A stretch of DNA of 64,000 nt from Kutzneria kofuensis (GCF_014203355.1 NZ_JACHIR010000001.1:2916038-2980037); one strand, 5' to 3'. Shown: positions 17,594-26,387, counted from the first letter of the stretch. The notes: generated by a model not told the origin, from the sequence alone. Numbers and translations: made by a program.

Positions 17594-18576
17594 CGGGTGG
17601 GACCACCGGCCTGTTGCGGCGACGGCAGGTTCGGGCCCGGCACCGCGATCGTCTCGTCCCCGTTGAGGCCGGACCTGATCTCGATGACCTTGCCGTCGGT
17701 CAGGCCCAGCGTCACGTCCTTGGTCTGGCGGTGGCCGTCGACGACCACGTCCACCTTGCCGTTGCCCTGGCTGCCGGCGACGGCCTCCACCGGCAGCGTC
17801 AGCGCGTTCTGCGCGGTGGCGGTGACCACCTGCAGCGTCGCCGTCACCCCGTTGATCAGTTTCACGCCGGCCTGCGGCGTGCAGACCAGGCGCAGGCCGG
17901 TCGGCTCCGACTGCTGCTGTTGCTGCTGCGGCAACTCCTTCGGCGGCCCGCCGTCCGGGGCCGGCGCACCCGACGGCTGGCCCTTAGGCGGCTGCTGCTG
18001 GGTCGTCGGCGACGGCGGCGCCGGCGTGCCCGCCGGCAGGGCGGCGATGGTGCCGAGGACCGTGCACGGGAACGGGCCGGGGCCGTCCTTGATCTGCGCC
18101 TGCACCGTGCCCGGCGCGGTCGCGATCCGGTACGCCTGCGCGCCGTCGAGGTCGGCCACGATGCCGTAGCCGGCGAACTTGGCCGAGGCCACCGGCATGC
18201 CGCCGGTCACGTTCGACTTGTCGTCCACCAGCCGCCCGCTGAACGTCGCGCCGGCCGGCACGTCCACCCGGGTCGCCTTGCCGCCGGCCCAGATGTTGGC
18301 CACCGGCGTCGGGGTCGTCGGTGTCGCGGTCGGCGGCTTCACGTCCAGGTAGCGCACCTGGCCGTCGACCGGCGCCGCCACCCCGAACACCGGGTCCAGC
18401 GCCACCTTGCCGGTGAGGCTCACCTGGTTGTTCAGGTCCTGGCGGGCCGGCTTCACCGTGGTCATCGTGGTGTCGCGGGCGGCGAGGCCCGGCGGCTCCG
18501 GCGTGGGCCCGCCGGCGGAGCACGCGGCCGTCAGCAGGGCGGCGGCACACACGCAGGCGAGGACAGTTGTCCGCAC
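17590..18576 (-). CDS. Lipoprotein adaptor (membrane fusion protein) of a MacAB-like exporter
   Basis: A 328-residue lipoprotein (lipobox LLTAAC, Cys19), first gene of the three-gene exporter. The N-terminal part LTGKVALDPVFGVAAPVDGQV resembles the barrel-sandwich region of HlyD/MacA adaptors, and the C-terminal part with LPVEAVAGSQGNGKVDVVVDG and GLNGDETIAVPG matches their beta-barrel/membrane-proximal domains. In place of a long helical hairpin there is a Pro/Gln-rich linker (about 165-220, with six consecutive Gln), as in several actinobacterial adaptors that need not reach an outer membrane. It probably presents substrate to the permease. Confidence 0.78.
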   Translation of the reverse strand: MRTTVLACVCAAALLTAACSAGGPTPEPPGLAARDTTMTTVKPARQDLNNQVSLTGKVALDPVFGVAAPVDGQVRYLDVKPPTATPTTPTPVANIWAGGKATRVDVPAGATFSGRLVDDKSNVTGGMPVASAKFAGYGIVADLDGAQAYRIATAPGTVQAQIKDGPGPFPCTVLGTIAALPAGTPAPPSPTTQQQPPKGQPSGAPAPDGGPPKELPQQQQQQSEPTGLRLVCTPQAGVKLINGVTATLQVVTATAQNALTLPVEAVAGSQGNGKVDVVVDGHRQTKDVTLGLTDGKVIEIRSGLNGDETIAVPGPNLPSPQQAGGPTR

Positions 18577-18666
18577 TGATCCCCCATGGTCGGTTCATCG
18601 GAAATGGGTCAACCCAATCAGATGACGCCTACCGGTGGTGATGCGTTGCTCACATTTGCCGGTTCG

Positions 18667-20247
18667 TCACACCGCGAACCGGTCCGGATCGGCCGCCGCC
18701 CAGTCGGCTGCCCACCCCTGCGGGGCCTCGTTCAGCAGCTGGCCCGGGGCCAGCCATTCGTACAGCTCGGCGTAGGTGCGGACGGTCACCGGGTCGGTTC
18801 GGCGGCACAGCATGTGCGGGCGCAGGTCGCCGGGGCCGGCGAGTCCCATCGAGGACATGATCTGCACGGCGCTGTGCACCGTGGACTGCTGGAAGCGTTG
18901 CACCCGCAACGACTTGTCCTCGACGTCCAGCGCACGGGCACGGCGCGGGTCCTGCGTGGTGACGCCGACCGGGCAGCGGTTGGTGTGGCAGCGCTGCGCC
19001 TGGATGCAGCCGACCGCGAACATCATCGCCCGCGCCGCGTTGGTGTAGTCGGCACCCTGCAGCAGGCGCTTGACGATGTCGCTGCCGGTGGCGACCTTTC
19101 CGCTGGCGCCGACCTTGATCCGGTCCCGCAGGCCGGCGCCGACCAGGGCGTTGTGCACGGTGATCAGGCCCTCGGTCAGCGGCGTGCCGAGGTTGTCGGC
19201 GTATTCGAGCGGGGCCGCGCCGGTGCCGCCCTCCGAGCCGTCCACGATGATGAAGTCGGGGGTGGTTCCCTCGTCCAGCATCGCCTTGCACACCGCCAGG
19301 AACTGCCGGCGGGATCCGAGGCACAGCTTGAAGCCCGCCGGCTTGCCGCCGGCCAGCTCCCGCATGTGCGCGATGAAGCGGACCAGTTCCCGGGGCGTGT
19401 CGAAGACCTGGTGATAGGGCGGGGAGATCACCGTCTGGCCGACCGGCACGTCCCGCACCGAGGCGATCTCCGCGTTGACCTTGCTGCCCGGCAGCACACC
19501 GCCGACACCCGGCTTCGCGCCCTGCGACAGCTTCAGCGACACGCAGCGGACGCTGTCGTGCGCCGCCTTGTCCGCGAACTCCTTCTCGTCGAACCCGCCG
19601 TTCTTGGTGCGGCAGCCGAAGTAGCCGGTGCCGATCTCCCACACCACGTCGCCGCCGTGCCGCAGGTGGTACTCGGACAGGCCGCCTTCACCGGTGTCGT
19701 GGGCGAATCCGCCGAGTTTGGCCCCTTTGTTCAGCGCCAACACCGCGTTCGCCGACAGCGAGCCGAAGCTCATCGCCGAGACGTTCAGCAGCGCCATCTC
19801 GTACGGCTGCGTGCAGTCCGGGCCGCCGATGGTGACCCTCGGCGGGTGGTGCGGGATCGGCAGCGGGGCCATCGAGGCGGTGAGGAACTCGTGGCCGGTC
19901 GAGTACACGTCCCGCTCCGTGCCGAACGGCTCCTCCGCGTCCGTGCCCTTGGCCCGCTGGTAGACGATGCTGCGCACGTCCCGGTCGTACGGGCGGCCGT
20001 CGAAGTTCCGTTCGATGAAGTACTGCTGCAACTCCGGCCGCAGGGCCTCCAGCAGGAAGCGCATGTGCCCGAGCACAGGGTAGTTCCGCAGCACCGAGTG
20101 CCGGCGCTGGATCAGGTCGTATGCACCCAGAACCGCCACCGCGAGCAACGGGGCCGCCAGGTTCAGCCACCAGGGCGAGACCGCCACGACCAGCGTGACC
20201 GACGCCAACGCCACCAGCCACAGCACCGCCACCACAGTGATCCGCAC
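18667..20247 (-). CDS. FMN-binding glutamate synthase-like protein (GltB2 type), membrane-anchored
   Basis: A 526-residue protein with the FMN-binding synthase domain of glutamate synthase but no glutaminase domain. Two N-terminal membrane helices (about 3-23 and 26-45) anchor it. The core shows MSFGSLSANAVLALNKGAK, the phosphate-binding GEGGLSEYH and IIVDGSEGGTGAAP, and the cluster-ligand pattern C-x5-C-x4-C in GCIQAQRCHTNRCPVG, expected to bind a [3Fe-4S] cluster. The physiological reaction of these stand-alone forms is not settled, so it should not be called a proven glutamate synthase. GTG at 20247 is used; no good ribosome site is visible and a start at 20235 is possible. Confidence 0.85.
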   Translation of the reverse strand: MRITVVAVLWLVALASVTLVVAVSPWWLNLAAPLLAVAVLGAYDLIQRRHSVLRNYPVLGHMRFLLEALRPELQQYFIERNFDGRPYDRDVRSIVYQRAKGTDAEEPFGTERDVYSTGHEFLTASMAPLPIPHHPPRVTIGGPDCTQPYEMALLNVSAMSFGSLSANAVLALNKGAKLGGFAHDTGEGGLSEYHLRHGGDVVWEIGTGYFGCRTKNGGFDEKEFADKAAHDSVRCVSLKLSQGAKPGVGGVLPGSKVNAEIASVRDVPVGQTVISPPYHQVFDTPRELVRFIAHMRELAGGKPAGFKLCLGSRRQFLAVCKAMLDEGTTPDFIIVDGSEGGTGAAPLEYADNLGTPLTEGLITVHNALVGAGLRDRIKVGASGKVATGSDIVKRLLQGADYTNAARAMMFAVGCIQAQRCHTNRCPVGVTTQDPRRARALDVEDKSLRVQRFQQSTVHSAVQIMSSMGLAGPGDLRPHMLCRRTDPVTVRTYAELYEWLAPGQLLNEAPQGWAADWAAADPDRFAV

Positions 20248-20306
20248 GGGGGAAAGTCAACACCGATGGCGGCCCGGATGCATCCGCTGATGGAATAGTG
20301 CGGGCC

Positions 20307-20915
20307 ATGCGGAGGAAGACCGCGACGGCGCGGCGGGCCGAGGTGCTCGAGGAGACGCTCACCCAGATCCGCGCGCTGGGCATGGCCGCCGTGCGGGTCG
20401 CCGACGTGGCCGAGGCGAGCGGCGTCAGCCCAGCCTTGATCATCTACCATTTCGGCACCAAGGAGAACCTGCTGTCCGAGGCCCTCGTGCACGCCTCGGC
20501 CCAGGACTTGTCCACTTTGGACTCCATCGTCGGCGCCCCCGGCTCGCCCGCCTTCCGTCTGCTGGCCGCCCTGGACTGGTACTCCCCGACCGGTCCGGCC
20601 CGGGGTTGGACGATCTGGATCGACGCCTGGTCCGTCGCCGTCCGCGACCGCGCCCTGGCCAAGGTGCTGGCCGATCTCCAGCGGCGGTGGATCGTCGCCA
20701 TCGCTGCCGTCATCGACGACGGCGTCGCCGCCGGCCTGTTCCACACCGCCGACTCCTCGGCCGCCGCCGCCCGCCTCACGTCCTTCCTGGACGGTCTGGC
20801 CGTGCGGGCCGTCGTGCACAAGACCAGGACCTCCCGACGCGACCTCCGCTCGTGGTTGATCCGCCAGGTCTCCTGGGAACTCTCCGTCGATCCCGACGAG
20901 TTGAGCGGCTCTTAG
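20307..20915 (+). CDS. TetR-family transcriptional regulator
   Basis: A 202-residue regulator. The N-terminal HTH contains VRVADVAEASGVSPALIIYHFGTKENLL and the C-terminal helical domain resembles the BetI/TetR_C_6 group. It lies directly upstream of the Glu/Leu/Phe/Val dehydrogenase gene on the same strand. That gene's promoter carries a perfect palindrome over the -10, so it is the most likely regulated target. ATG at 20307 is preferred; a GTG three codons earlier is also open. The effector is unknown, but an amino acid or 2-oxoacid is plausible from the context. Confidence 0.88.
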   Translation: MRRKTATARRAEVLEETLTQIRALGMAAVRVADVAEASGVSPALIIYHFGTKENLLSEALVHASAQDLSTLDSIVGAPGSPAFRLLAALDWYSPTGPARGWTIWIDAWSVAVRDRALAKVLADLQRRWIVAIAAVIDDGVAAGLFHTADSSAAAARLTSFLDGLAVRAVVHKTRTSRRDLRSWLIRQVSWELSVDPDELSGS

Positions 20916-20926
20916 CAAACCTTTTC

Positions 20927-20956
20927 TTGACACCCCTTCCACGGCACTCACATACT
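20927..20956 (+). promoter_or_regulatory. Promoter of the dehydrogenase gene
   Basis: A consensus -35 TTGACA (20927-20932) and -10 CATACT (20951-20956) are separated by 18 bases, 28 bases before the GTG start. Confidence 0.75.
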
Positions 20957-20972
20957 GAACCGCAGTTCAGTA
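20953..20972. promoter_or_regulatory. Perfect palindromic operator over the dehydrogenase -10
   Basis: TACTGAAC and GTTCAGTA arms, 8 bp each, flank CGCA. The site covers the -10 and the likely transcription start, a classical TetR repressor position. Confidence 0.75.
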
Positions 20973-20984
20973 CGGGAGGTGTCC

Positions 20985-22148
20985 GTGGCTCCGCTGCTCG
21001 AAGTGACGTGGACCGATCCCGTCACCGATCGCAAGGGCTTCCTGGTCATCGACCGGCTCGTTCGGGGCGTCTGCTCCGGCGGCTTGCGGATGCGGGCCGG
21101 CTGCACCCTGGACGAGGTTCGCGGGCTCGCCGCCGGCATGACCCGCAAAGAGGCCCTCTACTACCGGCCTTCCAATCGCTACGTTCCGCTCGGCGGCGCC
21201 AAGGGCGGAATCGACTGCGATCCACACGATCCCCATATGCGAGGTATCCTCACCCGTTACCTCCAAGGCGTCCGGGCATTGCTGGAGCGCCACTGGACCA
21301 CCGGCGAAGACCTTGGTCTACAACAGAAACTCATCGACGACGTCGTCACCGAGATCGGCTTGGAGAGTTCCATCCAGGCCGTCTACCCCCTTCTGCCCGA
21401 CCGCGCCGCCGCCGTCTCCCGCCTGCGCCGTGCCTTCTCCCTGGATGTCGACGGCATCGGCCTGGCCGATCTCGCCGGCGGCATCGGTGTTGCCGAGGCC
21501 GTGCTGGCTTCCCTCGCCGAACTCGGCCTTCCTTTCGACGGCACCCGTGTCGTCATCCAGGGCTTCGGTTCCATGGGTGGCTCCACCGCCCGCTACCTCG
21601 CCCAGGCCGGTCTCCGGATTGTCGCCATCGCCGACGCCCTCGGCGTCATCGCCAACCCTTCCGGCCTGGACGTGGAGCTCCTTCTCCGCTCCCGCAACGC
21701 CTTCGGCGAGATCCCTCGCTCCGCCCTCCGCCCCGGCGACGTCCAACTCCCTCCCGACGCCTGGCTCTCCGTCGACGCCGACGTCCTCGTCCCCGCCGCC
21801 GTCAGCTACTGCATCACTGCCGCCAACCAGGGCCAGGTGCGCGCCCGACTCATCGTCGAAGCCGCCAACATGCCCGTCCTCCCCGCCGCCGAGTCCCTCC
21901 TCACCGCCCGGGGCGTGCATGTCGTCCCCGACTTCGTCGCCAACTCCGCGACCAACGCCTGGTGGTGGTGGACCCTCTTCGGCGACATCGAGGCGTCCGT
22001 TCCCCAGGCCACACACCAGATCCGCACCGAGATGCGCCGCATCCTCACCACCGTCTTCGCCCTCTCCCGCACCACCGCCACCTCCCTCCGCCAGGCCGCC
22101 CTCACGTTCACCCAGGCCCAACTCGCCACCATCTCCACGCTGTCCTGA
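20985..22148 (+). CDS. Glu/Leu/Phe/Val dehydrogenase family protein
   Basis: A 387-residue oxidative deaminase of the amino-acid dehydrogenase superfamily. The dimerisation/catalytic domain contains GLRMRAGCTLDEVRGLAAGMTRKEAL and PLGGAKGGIDCDP, with Lys55 and Lys73 as the substrate and catalytic lysines. The Rossmann domain has VVIQGFGSMGGSTARYLA, and the C-terminal part has AANMPVLPAA and VPDFVANSA. Members interconvert amino acids and 2-oxoacids with NAD(P); branched-chain versus glutamate preference cannot be read here. GTG at 20985 is chosen because GGGAGG lies five bases upstream, whereas GTG at 20979 overlaps that site. The gene is probably repressed by the adjacent TetR protein. Confidence 0.88.
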   Translation: MAPLLEVTWTDPVTDRKGFLVIDRLVRGVCSGGLRMRAGCTLDEVRGLAAGMTRKEALYYRPSNRYVPLGGAKGGIDCDPHDPHMRGILTRYLQGVRALLERHWTTGEDLGLQQKLIDDVVTEIGLESSIQAVYPLLPDRAAAVSRLRRAFSLDVDGIGLADLAGGIGVAEAVLASLAELGLPFDGTRVVIQGFGSMGGSTARYLAQAGLRIVAIADALGVIANPSGLDVELLLRSRNAFGEIPRSALRPGDVQLPPDAWLSVDADVLVPAAVSYCITAANQGQVRARLIVEAANMPVLPAAESLLTARGVHVVPDFVANSATNAWWWWTLFGDIEASVPQATHQIRTEMRRILTTVFALSRTTATSLRQAALTFTQAQLATISTLS

Positions 22149-22199
22149 GAGCACCGGGAGCTTGGAGTCGACGTCGTGCTGGATGGGCTCGTGGCGGTT

Positions 22200-22430
22200 G
22201 CCCCTGGCAGGCGAGCGAAGCGATGCCCACCCACCACGCCCGACTCACACCCACGACCGAAGGGCGATGCGCAGCAAGCCCGATTGCAACGTGCAGGCGG
22301 CCGAATCCCGCGCGCGGGCGATGCGCAGCGAGCCCGCCCGGTGGGCGACGGCGAAGCCGAGCCCGAAGGGGGGTGCAGGGGGGCGAAGCCCGCCCTGCCT
22401 TGGGGTGTGGGGCGAGAGCCCCACAAGGAA
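22200..22430. repeat. Intergenic repeat region with GCGAGCGAAGCGA-type units
   Basis: The 333 bases between the dehydrogenase and the tmRNA hold no convincing gene. They contain GGCGAGCGAAGCGATGCC near 22211 and a 45-bp block (22362-22406) found again, base for base, at 40728-40772. Open frames here are products of the repeat. Confidence 0.7.
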
Positions 22431-22435
22431 CCCGG

Positions 22436-22475
22436 AAACGAGAAACGGCTCGCGCTCTTCGCGAGCACGAGCCGT
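22436..22475 (-). terminator. Intrinsic terminator of ssrA
   Basis: Minus strand: arms ACGGCTCG and CGAGCCGT followed by TTCTCGTTT, immediately after the tmRNA 3' end. Confidence 0.75.
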
Positions 22476-22481
22476 CCCGAG

Positions 22482-22853
22482 TGGAGGTGCCGGGAATCGA
22501 ACCCGGGTCCTCTGTCGCCTCATCAGGGCTTCTCCGTGTGCAGTCCGCTGTGTCTCTGCTCGGCCCCACCGTTCACGCGGACGAGACGGTGTGACGGGCC
22601 CAGTCGCTGTGGTTGTCCCGCAGTCCCCCGCGACCGGGTTCTGCGGTTTAGCCTCCTAGCTGATGCCGGCTACCGGGTCGGAGGCGGTCCCGGGCCGACA
22701 GACTCACTCAGGCTGCTCAGGCAGCGAGAGCGAAGTCAGCGCGACTGTTAGTCTTGGCGCTTATTGGTTTGCGGCGACGCTTGAAGGTGGTCTCTCGCCT
22801 GCACCTACACGCTTCCCCTGACTCAACGTCCAGAGTCGAAACCGTTCACCCCC
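22482..22853 (-). ncRNA. ssrA: tmRNA (transfer-messenger RNA)
   Basis: A 372-nt RNA on the minus strand. The 5' end GGGGGTGAACGGTTTCGAC pairs with CACCTCC at the 3' end in a 7-bp acceptor stem, and the T arm GGTTCGATTCC is intact. CCA is not encoded. The mRNA-like part (22717-22758) encodes a tag read as AKTNSRADFALAA followed by TGA, starting at GCC after AATAAGC. tmRNA with SmpB rescues stalled ribosomes and tags the nascent chain for proteolysis. A -10 TATGCT lies at 22876-22881, 22 bases upstream, so the precursor needs 5' processing. smpB is 2 kb upstream on the same strand. Confidence 0.96.
22717..22758 (-). other. tmRNA tag-peptide reading frame
   Basis: Thirteen codons and a stop within ssrA encode AKTNSRADFALAA. 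The ALAA end is the conserved degradation signal. Confidence 0.85.
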
Positions 22854-22910
22854 TCGTCGTGGGTCTGACACTCAAAGCATAACGCTTCCGCGTGGTCGGA
22901 TCATCCCGGT

Positions 22911-23780
22911 TCACGCGATGGCGGAGCCGCTGGCGATGAGGGTGACGGAGATCGCGGCGAGGGCGAGGCCGAGGCGTTGGACGCGGCCGGTGCGTTCGCC
23001 GAGGACGAGGCGGGCCATGAGCACGGTGGCGGCTGGGTAGAGCGAGGTCAGCACGCTGACGACGGCGAGCAGCCCGGTGCGCAGGGCGAGCAGGAACGCG
23101 GTGTTGCAGACGGCGTCGAGGAGCCCGGCGGTGACGGACAGGGCGACGGCGGACCGTTCCGGCATGCGGAATTGACCGGCGACCAGGGCCGCGGCCAGCA
23201 CGAGGGCGGTGGCGGTGCCGCGGGACACGACGAGCGGCCACAGCCCGCTGTCGTCGGGCAACTGGTCGAGCAGCACGAAGTAGACGGCGAAGGCGGCGCC
23301 GGAGCCGACGGTGAGCCAGCCGACGCGGACGGTGAATCGCACGGGCCCGGCTTCGTCGACGGCGGTGCGTTCTTCGCGGCTGACGAGCACGACGGCGATG
23401 ACGGCGAGCAGCGCGCCGCCGATGGCGACGGCCCCGAGGGGTTCGCCGGTGACGAGCCCGAACACGAGCGGCAGCCCGGCGACGAGCAGCGCGGTCAGCG
23501 GCGACACGACGTTCATGGGCCCGGTGGCGAGCGCGCTGTAGAACCAGATGATGGCGAGGCCGTTGGCGGCGCCGCCGATCATGGCGATGACCAGGTCGAA
23601 CCCGCCGAGGTGGCCGCCGGCCAGCGGGGCGACGAGCAGCAGACCGGCAAGGCCGACGGGGTAGGTGACCAGCACGACCCGCAGCACGTGGGTGCGTCGC
23701 GACGCGAGCCCGCCGACAAAGTCGCTCAGCCCGTACCCCAGCGCCGCCACCAGCGCAAACACCATCGATCCCACGGTCAC
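22911..23780 (-). CDS. EamA/DMT-family transporter
   Basis: A 289-residue protein with about ten membrane helices arranged as two EamA repeats; the second repeat ends with TSLYPAATVLMARLVLGERTG, a typical DMT signature. Family members export amino acids, metabolites or drugs, and the substrate here is unknown. The start is uncertain. GTG at 23780 is used, but TTG at 23792 is also in frame, and TAAATA lies six bases before that TTG, which could make it a leaderless start. The gene lies between the amidohydrolase and ssrA. Confidence 0.8.
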   Translation of the reverse strand: MTVGSMVFALVAALGYGLSDFVGGLASRRTHVLRVVLVTYPVGLAGLLLVAPLAGGHLGGFDLVIAMIGGAANGLAIIWFYSALATGPMNVVSPLTALLVAGLPLVFGLVTGEPLGAVAIGGALLAVIAVVLVSREERTAVDEAGPVRFTVRVGWLTVGSGAAFAVYFVLLDQLPDDSGLWPLVVSRGTATALVLAAALVAGQFRMPERSAVALSVTAGLLDAVCNTAFLLALRTGLLAVVSVLTSLYPAATVLMARLVLGERTGRVQRLGLALAAISVTLIASGSAIA

Positions 23781-23945
23781 ATCATCCAGCAACCGCGATA
23801 TTTACGGAATCCTTGCCCACCTGCCGGACAGATCACACATCGAGTACTCCATTCGAGTGAATCTGACGGTTGCGCGTCAGAGTTGGCCGCGAAACCTGTC
23901 CAACACAGTGTGGCCGTCCACTCCCGCATCGGCGGCCCGCCGGAG

Positions 23946-23980
23946 GCCCCCGTTCACCCCCAGGTCTTACGGACGGGGGC
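23946..23980. terminator. Hairpin after the amidohydrolase gene
   Basis: GCCCCCGT and ACGGGGGC arms lie four bases beyond the amidohydrolase stop. TTCTTC follows on the plus strand, so it may act in both directions. Confidence 0.5.
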
Positions 23981-23984
23981 TTCT

Positions 23985-24794
23985 TCACGCCCCGAGCCGG
24001 AGCAGCCGCGCCGGGGTGTCGTGCAGGACCCGCCGCAGGAAGTCGGTGCCCAGCCCCCACGACTCGATCGCCCGCAGCTGCGTCGCGTAGTCGTACGGGA
24101 TGTTCGGGAAGTCGGTGCCGAGGGCCACCCGGTCACCGAGGTCGGCCAGCCGCGCCGACCAGTCCGCCGGCACCGGGGACATCCGTTCCGCGAACGGCGT
24201 CCCGACCATGGTGGTGTCCAGAAAAACGGTTTCATACGACGCCGCCAGCCGTAGCGCCTCGTCGAACTCGGGCATCCCGGCGTGCGCCAGCACGACCACC
24301 AGCCGCGGATGCCGCCGCAGGACCTGCTCGAACAGCGACAACCCGGTGAACTCCCCCGGCACCGGCCCGTGCCCACAGTGGATCACCACCGGCACCCCGG
24401 CCTCGGCCAGCAGCCCCCAGGCCGGCTCCAGCAGCTCGTCCCGCGGGTCGTACCCGCCGACCTGCACGTGCGCCTTCACGCACCGAGCGCCGGCGGCGAC
24501 CGCGTCACCCAGGTACGAAACGACCCCCGGCTCCGGGTACAGCGTCGCCGTCGGCACCGCCCCCGGCGTCCGGGCGCCGAAGTCCATCGCCCACGACGTC
24601 AGCCACGACGCCATTCCCGGCTTGTGCGGATACACCAGCGGCGCGAATCCGGTCACGCCGAACGACCGCAGCGCCGAAAGCCGGTCGGCCTCGGGCAGCC
24701 GGTAGTGGATCGGCCACTCCACCCCGTAGTGCACGGCGGCGTCGTCGAAATACGCCCACACCTTGTCCATCACACGGGTGGGCAGGAAATGCAC
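23985..24794 (-). CDS. Amidohydrolase 2 family protein (TIM barrel), start codon uncertain
   Basis: At least 269 residues of a metal-dependent amidohydrolase of the Amidohydro_2 group. Visible motifs are VVIHCGHG (metal His), VVLAHAGMPEFDEAL (His) and ALGTDFPNIPYD (catalytic Asp). The first canonical start, GTG at 24794, falls inside the N-terminal metal motif D-L-H-V-H. In the same frame upstream the sequence reads GWVRSLGLPGLVDLHVHFLP, so coding clearly extends upstream, to about 24884, where only ATT is available as a near-cognate start. The reaction is unknown; relatives are hydrolases or decarboxylases. It follows smpB on the same strand. Confidence 0.75.
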   Translation of the reverse strand: MHFLPTRVMDKVWAYFDDAAVHYGVEWPIHYRLPEADRLSALRSFGVTGFAPLVYPHKPGMASWLTSWAMDFGARTPGAVPTATLYPEPGVVSYLGDAVAAGARCVKAHVQVGGYDPRDELLEPAWGLLAEAGVPVVIHCGHGPVPGEFTGLSLFEQVLRRHPRLVVVLAHAGMPEFDEALRLAASYETVFLDTTMVGTPFAERMSPVPADWSARLADLGDRVALGTDFPNIPYDYATQLRAIESWGLGTDFLRRVLHDTPARLLRLGA

Positions 24795-24909
24795 GTGCAG
24801 ATCGACAAGGCCGGGCAGGCCCAGTGAACGGACCCACCCGGCGATCTCGGTGTCATCGACCGGCGGAGCGACCGAGGAGCCAATCCCGGCCGCGTCGCCT
24901 GCGGGGCGG

Positions 24910-25389
24910 TTAATCGCGGCGGCCCTTGGCCCAGCGCCCCATGGCGCGGCTGGCCTCGCGCTCCGCGTCCTTCTTGGCCAGCGCCTGCCGCTTGTCCCAG
25001 GACTTCTTGCCCTTGGCCAGCGCGAGCTCGACCTTGACCTTGCCGTCCTTGAAGTACATCGACAGCGGCACCAGGCTCAGGCCGCTCTCCTTGGTCTTGC
25101 CGATGAGCTTGAGGATCTCGCTCTTGTGCAGCAACAGCTTCCGGTTGCGGCGCGGCTCGTGGTTGGTCCACGTGCCCATCTCGTACTCGGTGATGTGCAG
25201 CCCGCGCAGCCAGACCTCGCCGTCGTCGACGGTGGCGAAGGCGTCCACAAGGGACGCCCGCCCCGCCCGCAGGCTCTTCACCTCGGTGCCCATCAGCACG
25301 ACACCGCACTCATAGGTGTCCACGATGGAGTAATCGTGGCGCGCCTTGCGGTTGGTCGCGATGGCCTTGCGGCCCTGTTCCTTGGGCAT
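24910..25389 (-). CDS. smpB: SsrA-binding protein SmpB
   Basis: A 159-residue protein of the usual length. The barrel begins with [20 protein letters not shown] and continues with [19 protein letters not shown]; a basic C-terminal tail follows from [17 protein letters not shown]. It binds the tRNA-like domain of tmRNA and delivers it to stalled ribosomes. The minus-strand TAAAAT ends six bases before ATG, so a leaderless transcript is likely, separate from the ftsEX transcript 33 bases upstream. The tmRNA gene is 2 kb downstream, so both partners of trans-translation are in the locus. Confidence 0.97.
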   Translation of the reverse strand: MPKEQGRKAIATNRKARHDYSIVDTYECGVVLMGTEVKSLRAGRASLVDAFATVDDGEVWLRGLHITEYEMGTWTNHEPRRNRKLLLHKSEILKLIGKTKESGLSLVPLSMYFKDGKVKVELALAKGKKSWDKRQALAKKDAEREASRAMGRWAKGRRD

Positions 25390-25422
25390 GATCCGATTTT
25401 ACGTCCGCGCGACAACCGGTTA

Positions 25423-26325
25423 CTACAGCCGCACGTACAGGCGGAGGGTCACGTAGCCGGTGATGGCCGAGATGACCACGGCGACGCCGACCAGGATCGG
25501 CGAGATGGCCACCACGTCCAGCAGGTCCAGCCGCGGCAGCACGCCGGAGGCGATCGGCCCGGACAGCGCGCTGTCCAGGAAGAACACCTTGGCCAGGCCC
25601 AGGCCGACGATGCCGAGGATGGAGCCGATGATGCCGGCGACGACGGCCTCGATGAGGAACGGCAGCTGCGTGTACCAGCGGGTGGCGCCGACCAGACGCA
25701 TGATGCCGACCTCGACCCTTCGGGTGAACGCCGACACCTGGATCGTGTTGGATATCAGCAGCACCGCGGCGGCGGCCTGCACCAGCGCGATCAGGAACAC
25801 CGCGTACCGGACGCTGTCCAGGATGCCGAAGAAGCGCTGCAGGAAGACGCCCTGGTCGTCGACGGTCTTCACGCCGGGCTTGCCGGTGAACGCCTTGACC
25901 AGCACGTCGGCCTTGCTCGGGTCGGCCAGCCGGACCTGCAGCGTGGCCGGCAGCGACTCCGGCCGGGTCAGCCGCAGCAGCTCCGGCTCGGCCTGGAACA
26001 GCTGCTGGAAGCGCTGGAAGCTCTGCTGCCGGTTCTGGAAGGTGACGGCCTCGACGTTGCTCGAGCCCTGGAGGTCGCGCTGCAGGTTGGCGCAGATCGA
26101 CGAGGAGCAGTTGTTGTCGTTGGCGCTGATGTCGTCGGTGAGGCTCACCATGACCTGCACCTTGTCGGAGTAGATCAGCTGCATCTTGTCGATCATGCGC
26201 ACGATGAGCAGACCACCGCCGAGCAGGCCGAGCGAGATCGCCGTGGTCAGGATCATCGCGATGGTCATCGTGATGTTCCGGCGCAGACCGGTGATCACTT
26301 CGCTGAAGACGAAACTGGCACGCAT
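25423..26325 (-). CDS. ftsX: Cell division protein FtsX
   Basis: A 300-residue protein with FtsX topology: a cytoplasmic N-terminus, a first helix at about 20-43, an extracellular domain at about 44-170, and three C-terminal helices with the permease segment FTRRVEVGIMRLVGATRWY. With FtsE it couples the divisome to peptidoglycan hydrolases of the RipC type through the extracellular domain. Two cysteines lie in DNNCSSSICAN and may form a disulfide. The gene follows ftsE with a 62-base gap on the same strand. Confidence 0.96.
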   Translation of the reverse strand: MRASFVFSEVITGLRRNITMTIAMILTTAISLGLLGGGLLIVRMIDKMQLIYSDKVQVMVSLTDDISANDNNCSSSICANLQRDLQGSSNVEAVTFQNRQQSFQRFQQLFQAEPELLRLTRPESLPATLQVRLADPSKADVLVKAFTGKPGVKTVDDQGVFLQRFFGILDSVRYAVFLIALVQAAAAVLLISNTIQVSAFTRRVEVGIMRLVGATRWYTQLPFLIEAVVAGIIGSILGIVGLGLAKVFFLDSALSGPIASGVLPRLDLLDVVAISPILVGVAVVISAITGYVTLRLYVRL

Positions 26326-26387
26326 CGGGGTTGACGTTCCTTGGCTCGGGGATTCATGGCGTCCGCGGGGGACGGGCGCCTGCGGGG

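Noticed and set aside
22149-22481. Long open frames crossing the intergenic repeat and the tmRNA
   Set aside because: They exist only because of the GC-rich repeat, overlap a structural RNA, and have no domain similarity.
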